Shown in pieces: positions 20,954 to 29,687 of a stretch of DNA of 64,000 nucleotides (the first letter of the stretch is position 1; every line of letters begins with the position of its first letter). The notes under the pieces were generated by a model that had not been told where the DNA came from, did not search any database, and saw only the letters and a list, made by a program, of their open reading frames with translations. Origin of the DNA: Prochlorococcus marinus str. MIT 0919 (GTDB taxonomy: Bacteria; Cyanobacteriota; Cyanobacteriia; PCC-6307; Cyanobiaceae); NCBI RefSeq assembly GCF_027359375.1, contig NZ_CP114779.1, positions 1,417,598 through 1,481,597 on the forward strand. Reading direction: 5' to 3'. The translations under genes and the position numbers were made by a program.

Positions 20954-21649
20954 GTGTCCTACAGAGTGCGTCAACATGTAAACCCGCTTAGTCGTTTTTT
21001 CCAAAACCAACTTGATATACCTGATCCTGAAGATCTTTTTTTGGATAAAACGTTGCCAATACATTTAGATATAGGGTCAGCGAAGGGAAACTTTCTGATT
21101 AACTTTGCCTCACTAGAAAAAGGTTGGAATTTCCTCGGAGTTGATATAAGAAGTAAACTTGTAGATTCAGCAGAAAAAGTAAGAAAAGAGAAGGAACTAA
21201 CTAATTTACGATTTTTCTTTTGTAATGCAAATGTCAGTTTGCATAGATGGCTGGAATCTTTAAAAGTGGGTCAATTGCAAAGAGTCTCTATACAATTCCC
21301 AGACCCTTGGTTTAAAAAACGGCATCAAAAGCGACGTGTTTTGAGTCCATCTTTACTTGGTTCTTTATCATCTAACTTGACTTTAGGATCTGAACTATAT
21401 CTTCAAAGTGATGTTTTACCTGTTATCACTTCAATGATTAAACTTATTAACTTTAGTGGGTGTTTTGATTGTATCCATTCTAAGGAAAGTAAATGGCTAA
21501 ATTTCAACCCTTACAATCTTCCTACAGAGAGAGAAGAATATGTAACTGCAAAAGGTTTGCCAGTATACAGGACCTTATTTCTTCGTAATGATAATGATGT
21601 ACCTGATCTTTCTGAATTAAGCAAAAGCTATGAGTTTATTAATAATTAA
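20954..21649 (+). CDS. trmB: tRNA (guanine-N7-)-methyltransferase
   Basis: A 231-residue SAM-dependent enzyme that makes m7G46 in tRNA. It has the SAM-binding motif LDIGSAKGNFLINFA, then FLGVDIRSKLVDSA, and the TrmB signature IQFPDPWFKKRHQKRRVL. The start is GTG at 20954. Its last four bases overlap the 3' end of glmM on the other strand. Confidence 0.95.
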   Translation: MSYRVRQHVNPLSRFFQNQLDIPDPEDLFLDKTLPIHLDIGSAKGNFLINFASLEKGWNFLGVDIRSKLVDSAEKVRKEKELTNLRFFFCNANVSLHRWLESLKVGQLQRVSIQFPDPWFKKRHQKRRVLSPSLLGSLSSNLTLGSELYLQSDVLPVITSMIKLINFSGCFDCIHSKESKWLNFNPYNLPTEREEYVTAKGLPVYRTLFLRNDNDVPDLSELSKSYEFINN

Positions 21650-23043
21650 GCAGCATTTAAATCATTAAGGGCAATACTTGCAAGATGGGAACTCCATGAA
21701 TCAACCATTTTAGGGTCTTCAGATTCAACCATAACTCTCAGTAAAGGCTCTGTTCCACTTTCTCTTATTAAAACCCTTCCTCGGGAGCCCATCGCAACTT
21801 TTGCTTTATCCATTGCCTCTTGTAAGGCTTCTGATTCCTCCCAGTATTGATTCGAGGAGGAATTTTTAATTGGTACATTAATGAGCTTTTGTGGATAAGG
21901 TTTGAAACTCTGATTTAGCCATTCAAAAAGACGAAGATTAAGCCCATTACATATTGTCGCAAGTTGTATTGCAGTTAAAAGACCATCACCACAAAGACCA
22001 TTCATTTTGGAAAGGATATGGCCTGACTGTTCCCCACCAAGTGTTGCATTAGTTTCTAACATTTTTTCTTGAACATATCTATCCCCCACAGGTGTTCTCT
22101 CAAGCTGCCCACCTTTGGCTAGCCATGCATTTTCCAAGCCAAGGTTCGACATAGATGTAGCTACAAGCCTTTGCTCAGGGAGTTGGTTTTGTTCTTTCAA
22201 AAATGATCCCCATAAATAAAGTATGTGATCTCCATCAATAACTCTTCCTTTCTCATCGACAGCTATTACACGATCAGCATCTCCATCAAATGCAAATCCC
22301 ATTTGAGCATTCTCTGCTTTAACTGCTTCTTTAAGTGGACCTAGGTTGGTTGATCCGCATTTGACATTGATTTTTGCTCCATCTGAATGGCTATGAATTG
22401 TTTTTAAAGTTGCACCTAAGGATGTAAAGATCTTTTCTCCACATGAGGTTGCCGATCCCCAGCAAAGATCTAGAACAATAGAAACATCTTTAAGTGTTTT
22501 CCCATTCGCAGTTTCTAGAAGACTATTTGAATAGTGCTGAATTAGCTCATTTCGATAATGTATTGCTCCTATTTGTTCTAAAGGGTTTATTTCTTTGGTA
22601 AGGCCTTTTTCGATAAGGCGTTGTTCTTTCAAACTTATTTTTTGACCAGCACTATTAAAGATTTTTATTCCATTATCTTCTGGAGGATTATGACTGGCCG
22701 ATACCATTAGCCCGCCAGAAGCCCCAAATTGTTTGATGAGGTGAGGGATGGCAGGGGTTGGGCATAAACCTACTTGCCACACTTCTCGCCCAGCTGCGGT
22801 TAGCCCTGCACTCAAAGCAGAGGTGATCATTGAACTGCTCTGCCGCGAATCCTGCCCAATAATGAATGGCCCTTCTCCTTCTATTACTAATCCACACCAA
22901 AACCCAATCTTTAGGACAAAATCTGGTGCTAACAATGAAGATGCTTTCCCGCGGATGCCATCTGTACCGAAGATTGGATTTTTGCTAGTAATAGGTCCAG
23001 TGCCAAAAGGATGCATTACATTGTTTGCTATTTTTATACCCAA
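21646..23043 (-). CDS. glmM: phosphoglucosamine mutase
   Basis: A phosphohexomutase that makes glucosamine-1-phosphate for peptidoglycan and LPS. FGTDGIRG near the N terminus, the active serine loop VSASHNPPEDNGIKIF, the metal site AFDGDADRVIAVDE and the phosphate site RESGTEPLLRVMVE identify GlmM. The frame opens with TTG at 23043; an ATG at 23016 (MHPFGTGP) is an equally plausible start. A second member of the superfamily lies at 55722. Confidence 0.93.
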   Translation of the reverse strand: MGIKIANNVMHPFGTGPITSKNPIFGTDGIRGKASSLLAPDFVLKIGFWCGLVIEGEGPFIIGQDSRQSSSMITSALSAGLTAAGREVWQVGLCPTPAIPHLIKQFGASGGLMVSASHNPPEDNGIKIFNSAGQKISLKEQRLIEKGLTKEINPLEQIGAIHYRNELIQHYSNSLLETANGKTLKDVSIVLDLCWGSATSCGEKIFTSLGATLKTIHSHSDGAKINVKCGSTNLGPLKEAVKAENAQMGFAFDGDADRVIAVDEKGRVIDGDHILYLWGSFLKEQNQLPEQRLVATSMSNLGLENAWLAKGGQLERTPVGDRYVQEKMLETNATLGGEQSGHILSKMNGLCGDGLLTAIQLATICNGLNLRLFEWLNQSFKPYPQKLINVPIKNSSSNQYWEESEALQEAMDKAKVAMGSRGRVLIRESGTEPLLRVMVESEDPKMVDSWSSHLASIALNDLNAA

Positions 23044-23140
23044 AAGAGGTAAACCGCTCGAAAGGTTAGCTCAAATAGATCGCTTTTCCTAATAAAGTAG
23101 CTAAATATACCTGCAAGCTGATTTTTAAATCAATGCTTTT

Positions 23141-23707
23141 ATGGAAAATAATCCCAGATCAGTTGAATTAGGCAAAGTACAAAAAATAGTTCTTTTAGTG
23201 GTTGCTTTATTACTTTCGGCATTCATTTTTGTTGTGAGAGGAGGGTTGTCCCCTTCTCAGCCTCTTGATCAGTTGGCTAGAAGATCTATTCCTCCTGACA
23301 TTGCTTTATCGAATGGTAGACCTACCATTTTGGAATTTTATGCAGATTGGTGTGAAATATGCCAAAAAATGGCTCCTACAATGCTAGACCTTGAAACGAA
23401 GCTCGGGAATAAAATAGATTTTGTTTTATTGAATGTAGATAATGATCGATGGTTTTCTTTTGTAGATAAATACGAAGTAAATGGTGTCCCACAATTTAAC
23501 TTTTTTGACGAAAGGGGTGAAATGCAAGGAGAATTTGTTGGATTCTTGGATCCCAACGAAATAAGCAAACTATCTCATGCACTTCTAAATGAAGTAGGAT
23601 TTTCAAAAGAAGACCTTTCTCATAATCAAACTTCTGATAAAGAAAGCTTTTCGGAGTTAAATAGTGGGCCCGGATATAAGATTATAAATCCTAGAAGTCA
23701 TGGATAA
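23141..23707 (+). CDS. membrane-anchored thioredoxin-like protein (TxlA/HCF164 type)
   Basis: A 188-residue protein with one N-terminal membrane anchor (about residues 15-33) and a thioredoxin fold whose active site is ADWCEICQKM (Cys71, Cys74). The cis-Pro segment NGVPQFNFFDERGEMQGEFVGF follows. This layout resembles HCF164/TxlA, which carries reducing power across thylakoid membranes for cytochrome b6f and photosystem assembly; the exact role here is inferred. It is divergent from glmM and convergent with thyX. Confidence 0.88.
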   Translation: MENNPRSVELGKVQKIVLLVVALLLSAFIFVVRGGLSPSQPLDQLARRSIPPDIALSNGRPTILEFYADWCEICQKMAPTMLDLETKLGNKIDFVLLNVDNDRWFSFVDKYEVNGVPQFNFFDERGEMQGEFVGFLDPNEISKLSHALLNEVGFSKEDLSHNQTSDKESFSELNSGPGYKIINPRSHG

Positions 23708-23712
23708 AAAAC

Positions 23713-24345
23713 TTACCATTCAAGAGCTATAGCAACAGTTGGGAATTGTTTGCAAAATATTTTCTTACATTCATTAGCTATATCCATATGCTCTTTTTGA
23801 GTACCATGTCCTGATCTTAAATTTATATAATGAATCCAGGATCTGCAAGAACCACTCATATATATACGAGTTGGAGTGGCTAGTGGAAGAACAAATCTTG
23901 CACATTCTTTTGCTATTCCGGAGTTAAGCATTTCTCTATATAAAGAAATGCTTTCTTCGAAATTCTTTCTTATCTTTTGCTCAAAAGTATTTCTAACTTC
24001 TATTGATAAGTCAGGAATTGAGTTTTGTCTATTTTTTGTATCTTGCCTTCTTAATTCTGGTACTGGTATTTCGCCAAGTTGACTACTATCGGCATACCTT
24101 TGAGAGAATTCTTGAAAGGTAAAAGATCTATGCCTAAGAATCTGTGCTGCTATTCCTCTATTAGTTTCAATTTGAATAGTCATAAATGCTTGTTCAAATA
24201 CACTCCAATGTTCATTTTTTATGCAGTATTTCAGCAATTTTGAGAAATCTTGATTGTCTTGATTCTTAGGATTGCTGACTCTGGCAATGTATGCCATGGT
24301 TTTTTCAGCATCTGGAGTGGCTGTAACCAGATGGGTTAATGGCAT
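23713..24345 (-). CDS. thyX: FAD-dependent thymidylate synthase
   Basis: A 210-residue flavin-dependent enzyme that makes dTMP with methylene-tetrahydrofolate and NADPH. The ThyX motif RHRSFTFQEFSQRY (from Arg71) is complete. ARFVLPLATPTRIYMSGSCRSWIHYINLR follows the usual pattern of the C-terminal substrate-binding region. It forms a three-gene run with dcd and the cobO-like gene, all closely packed; dcd also belongs to dTTP supply. Confidence 0.97.
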   Translation of the reverse strand: MPLTHLVTATPDAEKTMAYIARVSNPKNQDNQDFSKLLKYCIKNEHWSVFEQAFMTIQIETNRGIAAQILRHRSFTFQEFSQRYADSSQLGEIPVPELRRQDTKNRQNSIPDLSIEVRNTFEQKIRKNFEESISLYREMLNSGIAKECARFVLPLATPTRIYMSGSCRSWIHYINLRSGHGTQKEHMDIANECKKIFCKQFPTVAIALEW

Positions 24346-24347
24346 AG

Positions 24348-24941
24348 TTATATCTTTGCAAGCGTAACTTTTTCGGGTTGATTCTGATATTTACCCTTCC
24401 GATCACTATATGTCGTTTCACAAGGATCTCCTTCCAAAAATAATAATTGGCATATCCCTTCATTTGCATATATCCGACAATCAGCCCCTGAGCTATTGCT
24501 GAATTCAAGAGTGAGATGCCCCTCCCAACTTGCTTCAGCTGGTGTTGTATTTACTATGATTCCAAGCCTTGCATACGTACTTTTCCCTAAGCAAATTACA
24601 GTAATGTTAGGGGGTACTTTCATTCTTTCTAAAGCAACACCTAGTCCATAGGAGTGAGCTGGCAGAATAAAATATTCACCATCTGCATCTTGATTTAGCG
24701 GAGTTGATTCTAAATTTTTAGGATTGAATTTTTTGGGATTCATTACGGTCCCAGGCACATGGCGAAAGATTAAAAATTCCTTTGAAGAAAGTCTTAGGTC
24801 ATATCCATAAGATGAGCATCCAAAACTCAAAACTGGTTGCTCTTGAGACTGAGGCTTCAGATGCCTGATTAGTTTGCTTTGAAAAGGCTTAAGCATGCCT
24901 GCTTTGGCTTGTTCACTTATCCAGCGATCGTTTTTAAGCAT
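24348..24941 (-). CDS. dcd: dCTP deaminase
   Basis: A 197-residue trimeric enzyme converting dCTP to dUTP. Family motifs are SFGCSSYGYDLRLS near the N terminus and LGKSTYARLGIIVNTTPAEASWEGHLTLEFSNSS, which includes the catalytic Glu. The stop is two bases from the thyX start, and its ATG abuts the stop of the cobO-like gene. With thyX it links dCTP to dTMP formation. Confidence 0.95.
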   Translation of the reverse strand: MLKNDRWISEQAKAGMLKPFQSKLIRHLKPQSQEQPVLSFGCSSYGYDLRLSSKEFLIFRHVPGTVMNPKKFNPKNLESTPLNQDADGEYFILPAHSYGLGVALERMKVPPNITVICLGKSTYARLGIIVNTTPAEASWEGHLTLEFSNSSGADCRIYANEGICQLLFLEGDPCETTYSDRKGKYQNQPEKVTLAKI

Positions 24942-25543
24942 TATCTAGAGCACCTTAATTCAGTTACTTGATCAGCCATAGCAATGACGTTTTCAGGAAT
25001 AAATGGACCTGTCAGAATTAAATCTATAGAGCGAGGTCTTTGTTCAAGAGTTTCTATTAGATCATCTTCTTTAATAAATCCTAACTTCATTGCTAGTCCA
25101 ATCTCATCCAAAACAATTTTATTGACAGCTTCTTTTAGAAGATTTGCTTTGCATACTTCCCAGATTTCTTGAACTGCCATTTTGGATTTAACAAATTCAT
25201 CTGACAAGTGATTTTGCCCACTGTGGCTCCTGCCAAGGTAGCAGTTTGTATTTGGCCTGAACCATTGCAATCTTCCACAGAGATTAATAGCTTTTTGAGG
25301 ACCTTGACTTACTCCTCCTTTCAAAAACTGAGCTATTAATACTCGACTGCCAAGCCCTGCAGATCTCAGTGCTTCACTTAGTACAAGAGGAAAGCTACCG
25401 CTGTAACTTGCCATATGAACTTGAACTTGGCCTTGCGATTCAACAATTCTCAGCTTTGGTTTTGAATTTGCAGAAGATAGTGGATATAACTCACCACAAG
25501 GCTTCTCTGTTGAGGCACTGATGGGGCTAGGGGTTGCTGTCAA
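24941..25543 (-). CDS. CobO/BtuR-like protein with degenerate P-loop
   Basis: A 200-residue protein related to the cob(I)yrinic acid a,c-diamide adenosyltransferases. The C-terminal half is clearly family-like: IVLDEIGLAMKLGFIKEDDLIETLEQRP, then LILTGPFIPENVIAMADQVTELR. At the position of the usual GKGKGKTT P-loop the protein instead reads HMASYSGSFPLVLSEALRSAG (residues 43-63), with no Lys-Thr. ATP binding in the canonical way is therefore doubtful. It may be a relative with a new role, or a decayed duplicate if an intact cobO exists elsewhere. It heads the run cobO-like, dcd, thyX. Confidence 0.75.
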   Translation of the reverse strand: MTATPSPISASTEKPCGELYPLSSANSKPKLRIVESQGQVQVHMASYSGSFPLVLSEALRSAGLGSRVLIAQFLKGGVSQGPQKAINLCGRLQWFRPNTNCYLGRSHSGQNHLSDEFVKSKMAVQEIWEVCKANLLKEAVNKIVLDEIGLAMKLGFIKEDDLIETLEQRPRSIDLILTGPFIPENVIAMADQVTELRCSR

Positions 25544-25600
25544 AAATCTGAAAAATTATCCCTTAAATCTAGCGCCATGATTCATCTTCACAATAAGTAG

Positions 25601-25616
25601 ACACTATAGATAGTGT
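25601..25616. promoter_or_regulatory. palindrome upstream of ntcA
   Basis: A perfect inverted repeat, ACACTAT and ATAGTGT around a 2-base centre, lies 167 bases before the ntcA start and 58 bases before the divergent cobO-like gene. It has the form of a dimeric repressor or activator site and does not match the NtcA consensus GTA-N8-TAC. Confidence 0.5.
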
Positions 25617-25782
25617 TGCAATGACGCTTTTATACCGTTTTTACTTGTCTTTTGAATATGTTTCAATGCTTCATTTATATGAAGGCGTAATGAGTTTTTG
25701 AAAACTAAAGCTAGAAAAAGTCATTATTGCTACAAGTCATTTCTTTAGCTGTCTTTAGCGTCTTTGTTATTGCTTTGCCAAA

Positions 25783-26517
25783 ATGGCAACTGCTGAGATT
25801 GGCTTGAGCTGCTATTCAAACTATTTTTCTGGGGTGCAATCACAAAACCAACTTAATGAACAACCTCAAGCTAAGAAGAGCCTTCTGGATGTAATTCGGG
25901 CCCTTGATGGAGCAACTCCTGAGTTGGTTGAGCGTTCTAAAACAATCTTTTTTCCGGGGGATCCCGCTGAAAGGGTTTATTTGATTAGAAGAGGTGCTGT
26001 TCGTCTGACAAGAGTGTATGAATCAGGGGAAGAAATAACAGTAGCTTTGTTAAGAGAAAATAGTTTATTTGGAGTCCTTTCCCTGCTGACAGGACAGAGG
26101 TCTGATCGTTTTTATCATGCCGTAGCCTTCACGAGAGTTGAAATGGTTTCTGCACCCGCAGGTTCTGTTAGAAATGCTCTTGAGGGAGATAGCAGTGTTG
26201 GCTTGCTTCTACTTCAAGGCTTATCTAGCAGGGTTTTACAAACTGAAACCATGATTGAGACTCTTACTCATAGAGATATGTCTTCTAGATTGGTTAGTTT
26301 CCTTTTGGTTCTATGCAGGGATTTTGGAGTGGCTGGAGAGAAGGGAATAACGATTGACCTTAGATTGTCTCATCAGGCAATTGCTGAAGCGATAGGGTCT
26401 ACTAGAGTAACTATTACTAGATTGCTTGGGGATTTGCGAAGCTTGGGACTTCTCCAGATAGATCGAAAAAAAATAACTGTTTTTGATCCAATAGCTCTTG
26501 CTAAACGATTTAATTAA
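25783..26517 (+). CDS. ntcA: global nitrogen regulator NtcA (CRP family)
   Basis: A 244-residue transcription factor that senses 2-oxoglutarate and activates nitrogen-assimilation genes. The effector domain contains [36 protein letters not shown]. The helix-turn-helix at 196-220 reads [25 protein letters not shown], the hallmark NtcA recognition region. The N terminus carries some 20 extra residues compared with the common 222-226-residue form. A likely target, amt, is 14 kb away with a consensus binding site. Confidence 0.98.
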   Translation: MATAEIGLSCYSNYFSGVQSQNQLNEQPQAKKSLLDVIRALDGATPELVERSKTIFFPGDPAERVYLIRRGAVRLTRVYESGEEITVALLRENSLFGVLSLLTGQRSDRFYHAVAFTRVEMVSAPAGSVRNALEGDSSVGLLLLQGLSSRVLQTETMIETLTHRDMSSRLVSFLLVLCRDFGVAGEKGITIDLRLSHQAIAEAIGSTRVTITRLLGDLRSLGLLQIDRKKITVFDPIALAKRFN

Positions 26518-26581
26518 ACCAACCAACTCTAAGCATAATAAAATAATATTATCTTTCTTACAGGCTTGGTAGTTTTTTATT

Positions 26582-27568
26582 GTGACGGGTTGGCTATTAA
26601 TTATTTTTTTGCTTGTGCTAGGGGGCGTACTTTCAACGCTTGGGGATTTTCTTGGGTCAAAAATCGGGAAAGCTCGTTTAAGTATATTCAAGCTGAGACC
26701 CAGAAGAACTGCTGTTTTAATAACAATTTTAACTGGTAGCTTTATTAGTTCAATCTCATTAATGCTGATGCTTTTAGTGGATAGACAATTAAGGGACGGC
26801 CTTTTTAGATTGAATGATATACAAGCGGAGTTGAAACAGAGCAGATTGGCTTTGCTACCTTTAAAAAAACAAAGAGAACTACTTGAACAAAGAATCAAAA
26901 AAGGCGAGAATGATTTGGTAAAACTTGAAAAAGATTTAATTGCTTTACGGCAAGGAGAGGTTGTTATTACTAGTGGTCAGTCTTTAGGTGCTTTTATTAT
27001 TCAATTAGATGATACTACTAATATAAAGAAGGAAATTGAGAATATTTTTAGGACAGCTAATTTGAATGCTTTCTCAAGAGTCATGCCAGGGGCTCCAGCA
27101 GATAGAAGGCTTATATTAATTCGAAAAGATCATGTAGAAAAAATGCAGTCGATAATATCTGATAGAAGAAAATGGGTGATCAATATTCGCTCTGCGGGGA
27201 ATGTTTTATTAGGTGAGAAGTATGTATATGCTTTCCCAGAAGTCTTGCTTAACAAAAACATTGTGGCTAAAGATGAAGTAATAGCAAGTAATACTCTAAA
27301 TTCTAAAGAGTTTACAAATGATTATTTAAATAATCAGATCAAACTTTTGTTAGCTTCGACTTTGGCTGAGGTTAAACGAAGAGGTTCTTTGGTATCTGAA
27401 ATAAAGGTGGATACAAACTCTATAAACTCTTTATCTAAAAAATTAAGAAGAACAAAGTTCTCTCAGATTAATCTTCAAGCTATTTCAGGTAGGAAAAGTG
27501 ATACGGCAGAGAAGATTTCAGTTTTTTTAAGACTAACAAAGTTAAATTCGGAAAATAGATCTTTATAA
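26582..27568 (+). CDS. DUF3084-like membrane protein with coiled coil
   Basis: A 328-residue protein with a GTG start. Two N-terminal hydrophobic segments (WLLIIFLLVLGGVLSTLGDFLG and AVLITILTGSFISSISLMLMLL) are followed by a long charged helical stretch (about residues 75-130, rich in Leu, Lys and Glu) and a soluble C-terminal domain. The IGKARLSIFKLRPRRTAVL linker matches the cyanobacterial DUF3084 family by recollection. The function is unknown. The RuvC-like gene follows after four bases, indicating an operon. Confidence 0.75.
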   Translation: MTGWLLIIFLLVLGGVLSTLGDFLGSKIGKARLSIFKLRPRRTAVLITILTGSFISSISLMLMLLVDRQLRDGLFRLNDIQAELKQSRLALLPLKKQRELLEQRIKKGENDLVKLEKDLIALRQGEVVITSGQSLGAFIIQLDDTTNIKKEIENIFRTANLNAFSRVMPGAPADRRLILIRKDHVEKMQSIISDRRKWVINIRSAGNVLLGEKYVYAFPEVLLNKNIVAKDEVIASNTLNSKEFTNDYLNNQIKLLLASTLAEVKRRGSLVSEIKVDTNSINSLSKKLRRTKFSQINLQAISGRKSDTAEKISVFLRLTKLNSENRSL

Positions 27569-27572
27569 ACGC

Positions 27573-28010
27573 ATGGATTTTATTATTGCGTTAGACCCTG
27601 GTAGAGATAAGTGTGGATTATTGTTGGCAGACTTGGTTAATTCAGCTGTAATTGAAGCTTATATCCTTAAAGTCTCTGCAGTTAGTAATTTTGTAAGAAA
27701 ATGGCAAGAAAAATATTCTGTTAAGTTAATAATAATCGGTAATGGAACTAATAGTTTTTATTGGGTTAATGAGTTCGCAACTTTCTCAAACTTAAATGTC
27801 AAAGTTGTTGAAGAAGCGGGAACTACTTTTCGAGCAAGGCATAGGTATTGGGAAATTGTGCCACCTGGATTGTTATTTAGATGGTTGCCAAGAGGACTTC
27901 TACCCCCACCGAGTAATTTAGATTCAATTGCTGCATTAGTACTTCTAGAAGATTATTTATCTAAAAAATTGGAATGGGCTGCCGAAGTGAATCTTAAAAT
28001 TTTGCCCTGA
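27573..28010 (+). CDS. RuvC/YqgF-like nuclease-fold protein
   Basis: A 145-residue protein with an RNase H-like fold. The opening strand IIALDPGRDKCGLLLAD has the first catalytic Asp, VKVVEEAGTTF supplies the Glu, and NLDSIAALVLLEDYL the last Asp. These are the positions expected for Holliday-junction resolvase or YqgF-type pre-16S rRNA processing enzymes. The substrate is unknown. It directly follows the DUF3084 gene and overlaps the 3' end of the DUF3146 gene by 17 bases. Confidence 0.7.
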   Translation: MDFIIALDPGRDKCGLLLADLVNSAVIEAYILKVSAVSNFVRKWQEKYSVKLIIIGNGTNSFYWVNEFATFSNLNVKVVEEAGTTFRARHRYWEIVPPGLLFRWLPRGLLPPPSNLDSIAALVLLEDYLSKKLEWAAEVNLKILP

Positions 28011-28251
28011 TTGTGAATACATAATCTCCTCCTGGCTCTAGATAATAGTCTTTCTTAATTAAAAACCTTAATAAGGCATCTTGAATTAGTGCTCTGCCAA
28101 GGGAAGGCTCAACAATTAATTCACCACTAGTGAACTTCCATATGAAATCCCATTGAAAACCTCCCGCAGATACCTCCCCTTCCAGAGACTTATTCAAAAA
28201 ATCTTGCTTATTCACTCTTAAATGAGCAGTTGTTGTAGGTTTTTTATGCAT
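27994..28251 (-). CDS. DUF3146-like small protein
   Basis: An 85-residue soluble protein; the pattern GGFQWDFIWKFTSGELIVEPSLGRALIQDALLRFL is that of the cyanobacterial DUF3146 family as I recall it. The function is unknown. Its ATG overlaps the end of pth by eight bases, so it is probably translated from the pth message. Confidence 0.7.
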   Translation of the reverse strand: MHKKPTTTAHLRVNKQDFLNKSLEGEVSAGGFQWDFIWKFTSGELIVEPSLGRALIQDALLRFLIKKDYYLEPGGDYVFTIRAKF

Positions 28252-28873
28252 CTAATTTCTTCTCATATGGTTCAGGTTTAATCGAATTGAGATATGTAAC
28301 TGCTTTTTCTATTCCTGAATTTTTAATTAAACTAAGCCCAGCTAATGCTTCATTCAATACATTCTCAATTATAAGTTTTTCTTTCTGATCAAAATCTCCA
28401 AGAACATAGGAAATTGTATTGGATTGATTCTTTTGAGTTGTTGAATGATAATTCCCAATACCAATCTTTAAACGATAGAAAGCACTAGTCCCGAGACAAT
28501 TAATGATGCTTTTGAGACCATTGTGTCCACCTGAGCTGCCTTGTCTCCTAATTCTTAATTTTCCTAGCGGTAGATCAATATCATCTGAGATGATAAGTAC
28601 TTGACTGATTTCAATATTGAACCAGTTCATAGCAGCTTGAACTGAGCGCCCACTTTGATTCATGAAGGTGTCAGGCATAAGAAGCCTTTTACGATCATCC
28701 CCTATCCCAAACTCAGCCACCTCTCCGAAGAGTTTTTTGTTGAGCTTAAACTTGGCTGACTCTTTCTCTGCAAGCTTCTCTAAGGCCATAAAACCGACGT
28801 TATGGCGCGTTAAACGGTATTTTGATCCAGGATTACCTAGGCCAACTAATAAACGAAAGTCATCTGAACTCAT
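28244..28873 (-). CDS. pth: peptidyl-tRNA hydrolase
   Basis: A 209-residue enzyme that rescues peptidyl-tRNAs released from stalled ribosomes. Family motifs: LLVGLGNPGSKYRLTRHNVGFMALEKLA (with the catalytic His), MPDTFMNQSGRSV, LIISDDIDLPLGKLRIRRQGSSGGHNGLKSI. It lies 60 bases beyond tatA on the same strand and overlaps the DUF3146 gene. Confidence 0.97.
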   Translation of the reverse strand: MSSDDFRLLVGLGNPGSKYRLTRHNVGFMALEKLAEKESAKFKLNKKLFGEVAEFGIGDDRKRLLMPDTFMNQSGRSVQAAMNWFNIEISQVLIISDDIDLPLGKLRIRRQGSSGGHNGLKSIINCLGTSAFYRLKIGIGNYHSTTQKNQSNTISYVLGDFDQKEKLIIENVLNEALAGLSLIKNSGIEKAVTYLNSIKPEPYEKKLDA

Positions 28874-28932
28874 TGAGATTTTTAGGATGACCGTGTTTTT
28901 TCTCTGATTTTATTTTGAATTAATCAATAATG

Positions 28933-29151
28933 CTAATTTTTGGGGTCATTTTTTTGTTCACTGTCTTTCGACTCTGATTCAGACATTGCATTTTTAATTT
29001 CACTCTCAAACTCTGTCGAAGCTTGTTGAAGACTTTTTAGAGTTTTACCTAGGGTTCTCCCAAGCTCTGGGAGTCGCTTGGGACCAAAAATTACCAATGC
29101 CAACCCAGCAATCACAGCAATCTCAGGCAAACCAACGCCAAAGATGTTCAT
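28933..29151 (-). CDS. tatA: Sec-independent protein translocase subunit TatA
   Basis: A 72-residue protein with the TatA/TatE layout: a short N-terminal membrane helix (GVGLPEIAVIAGLALVIFG), the FGPKRLPELGRTLGKTLKSL hinge and amphipathic helix, and a charged Ser/Glu/Lys tail. It helps move folded proteins across the thylakoid or plasma membrane. It follows psbH by 33 bases on the same strand. Confidence 0.93.
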   Translation of the reverse strand: MNIFGVGLPEIAVIAGLALVIFGPKRLPELGRTLGKTLKSLQQASTEFESEIKNAMSESESKDSEQKNDPKN

Positions 29152-29184
29152 TGGGGAACCCTCTTCTGTTTTATTAAGGTTTTA

Positions 29185-29388
29185 CTATTTAATTCCGTTC
29201 CAATCAACTGAGAATCCCTGTAAAAGGAGAGATTGGTTGTAGATCTGTAGAAGAATTACTAAAAAGACTAGTAGTAAAACACCAACAAATGCCATGACTG
29301 GAACTGCGCCCCAGCCTGCCACAACCTTACCTTGACCAGAGTTACCAATGGATTTCAGTAGAGATCCTAGAGCTGTTTTTTGTCCCAT
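29185..29388 (-). CDS. psbH: photosystem II protein PsbH
   Basis: A 67-residue single-span subunit of photosystem II. It begins [27 protein letters not shown], with the transmembrane helix at about residues 29-50, then [20 protein letters not shown], the conserved lumenal end. Its promoter shares an identical core with the psbI promoter. It probably leads a psbH-tatA-pth-DUF3146 run. Confidence 0.97.
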   Translation of the reverse strand: MGQKTALGSLLKSIGNSGQGKVVAGWGAVPVMAFVGVLLLVFLVILLQIYNQSLLLQGFSVDWNGIK

Positions 29389-29426
29389 TTTGATTTTTAA
29401 GCCTCAGTTAAGGGTTAATTTTGGAT

Positions 29427-29455
29427 ATTGTATGGGAAATTGACTCTTAGTTACC
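29427..29455 (-). promoter_or_regulatory. psbH promoter sharing its core with psbI
   Basis: On the minus strand, TACAAT (29427-29432) is the -10 candidate and GGTAAC (29450-29455) lies exactly 17 bases upstream. The surrounding 14 bases CCCATACAATATCC are repeated exactly before psbI. The -10 lies 38 bases before the psbH ATG. Confidence 0.65.
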
Positions 29456-29474
29456 CAACCTGTACAAAGTTTTG

Positions 29475-29615
29475 ATGGAAACTTCATCTCCAGCTCTTCA
29501 ATTCGCAATAATTGTCCTTCTGATCTTGTTTGGTCTTACAGGTTTAGGGGTCTATACCGCGTTTGGCCCTCCTGCTAAACGGTTAGATGACCCTTGGGAC
29601 GAGCATGATGATTGA
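29475..29615 (+). CDS. psbN: photosystem II assembly protein PsbN
   Basis: A 46-residue single-span membrane protein, METSSPALQFAIIVLLILFG at the start and GPPAKRLDDPWDEHDD at the end, the highly conserved PsbN tail. PsbN assists photosystem II assembly rather than being a fixed subunit. It is divergent from psbH, and the start codon is ATG at 29475. Confidence 0.95.
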   Translation: METSSPALQFAIIVLLILFGLTGLGVYTAFGPPAKRLDDPWDEHDD

Positions 29616-29687
29616 AGCTTTTTGGCCATATTGTTAAAATTTCCAGTTAATCGACTTATAAACATTTCAATCAAAGTTCATAAGTGG

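Noticed and set aside
25544..25782. NtcA autoregulatory site before ntcA
   Set aside because: No exact GTA-N8-TAC is present; only the unrelated ACACTAT/ATAGTGT palindrome was found.
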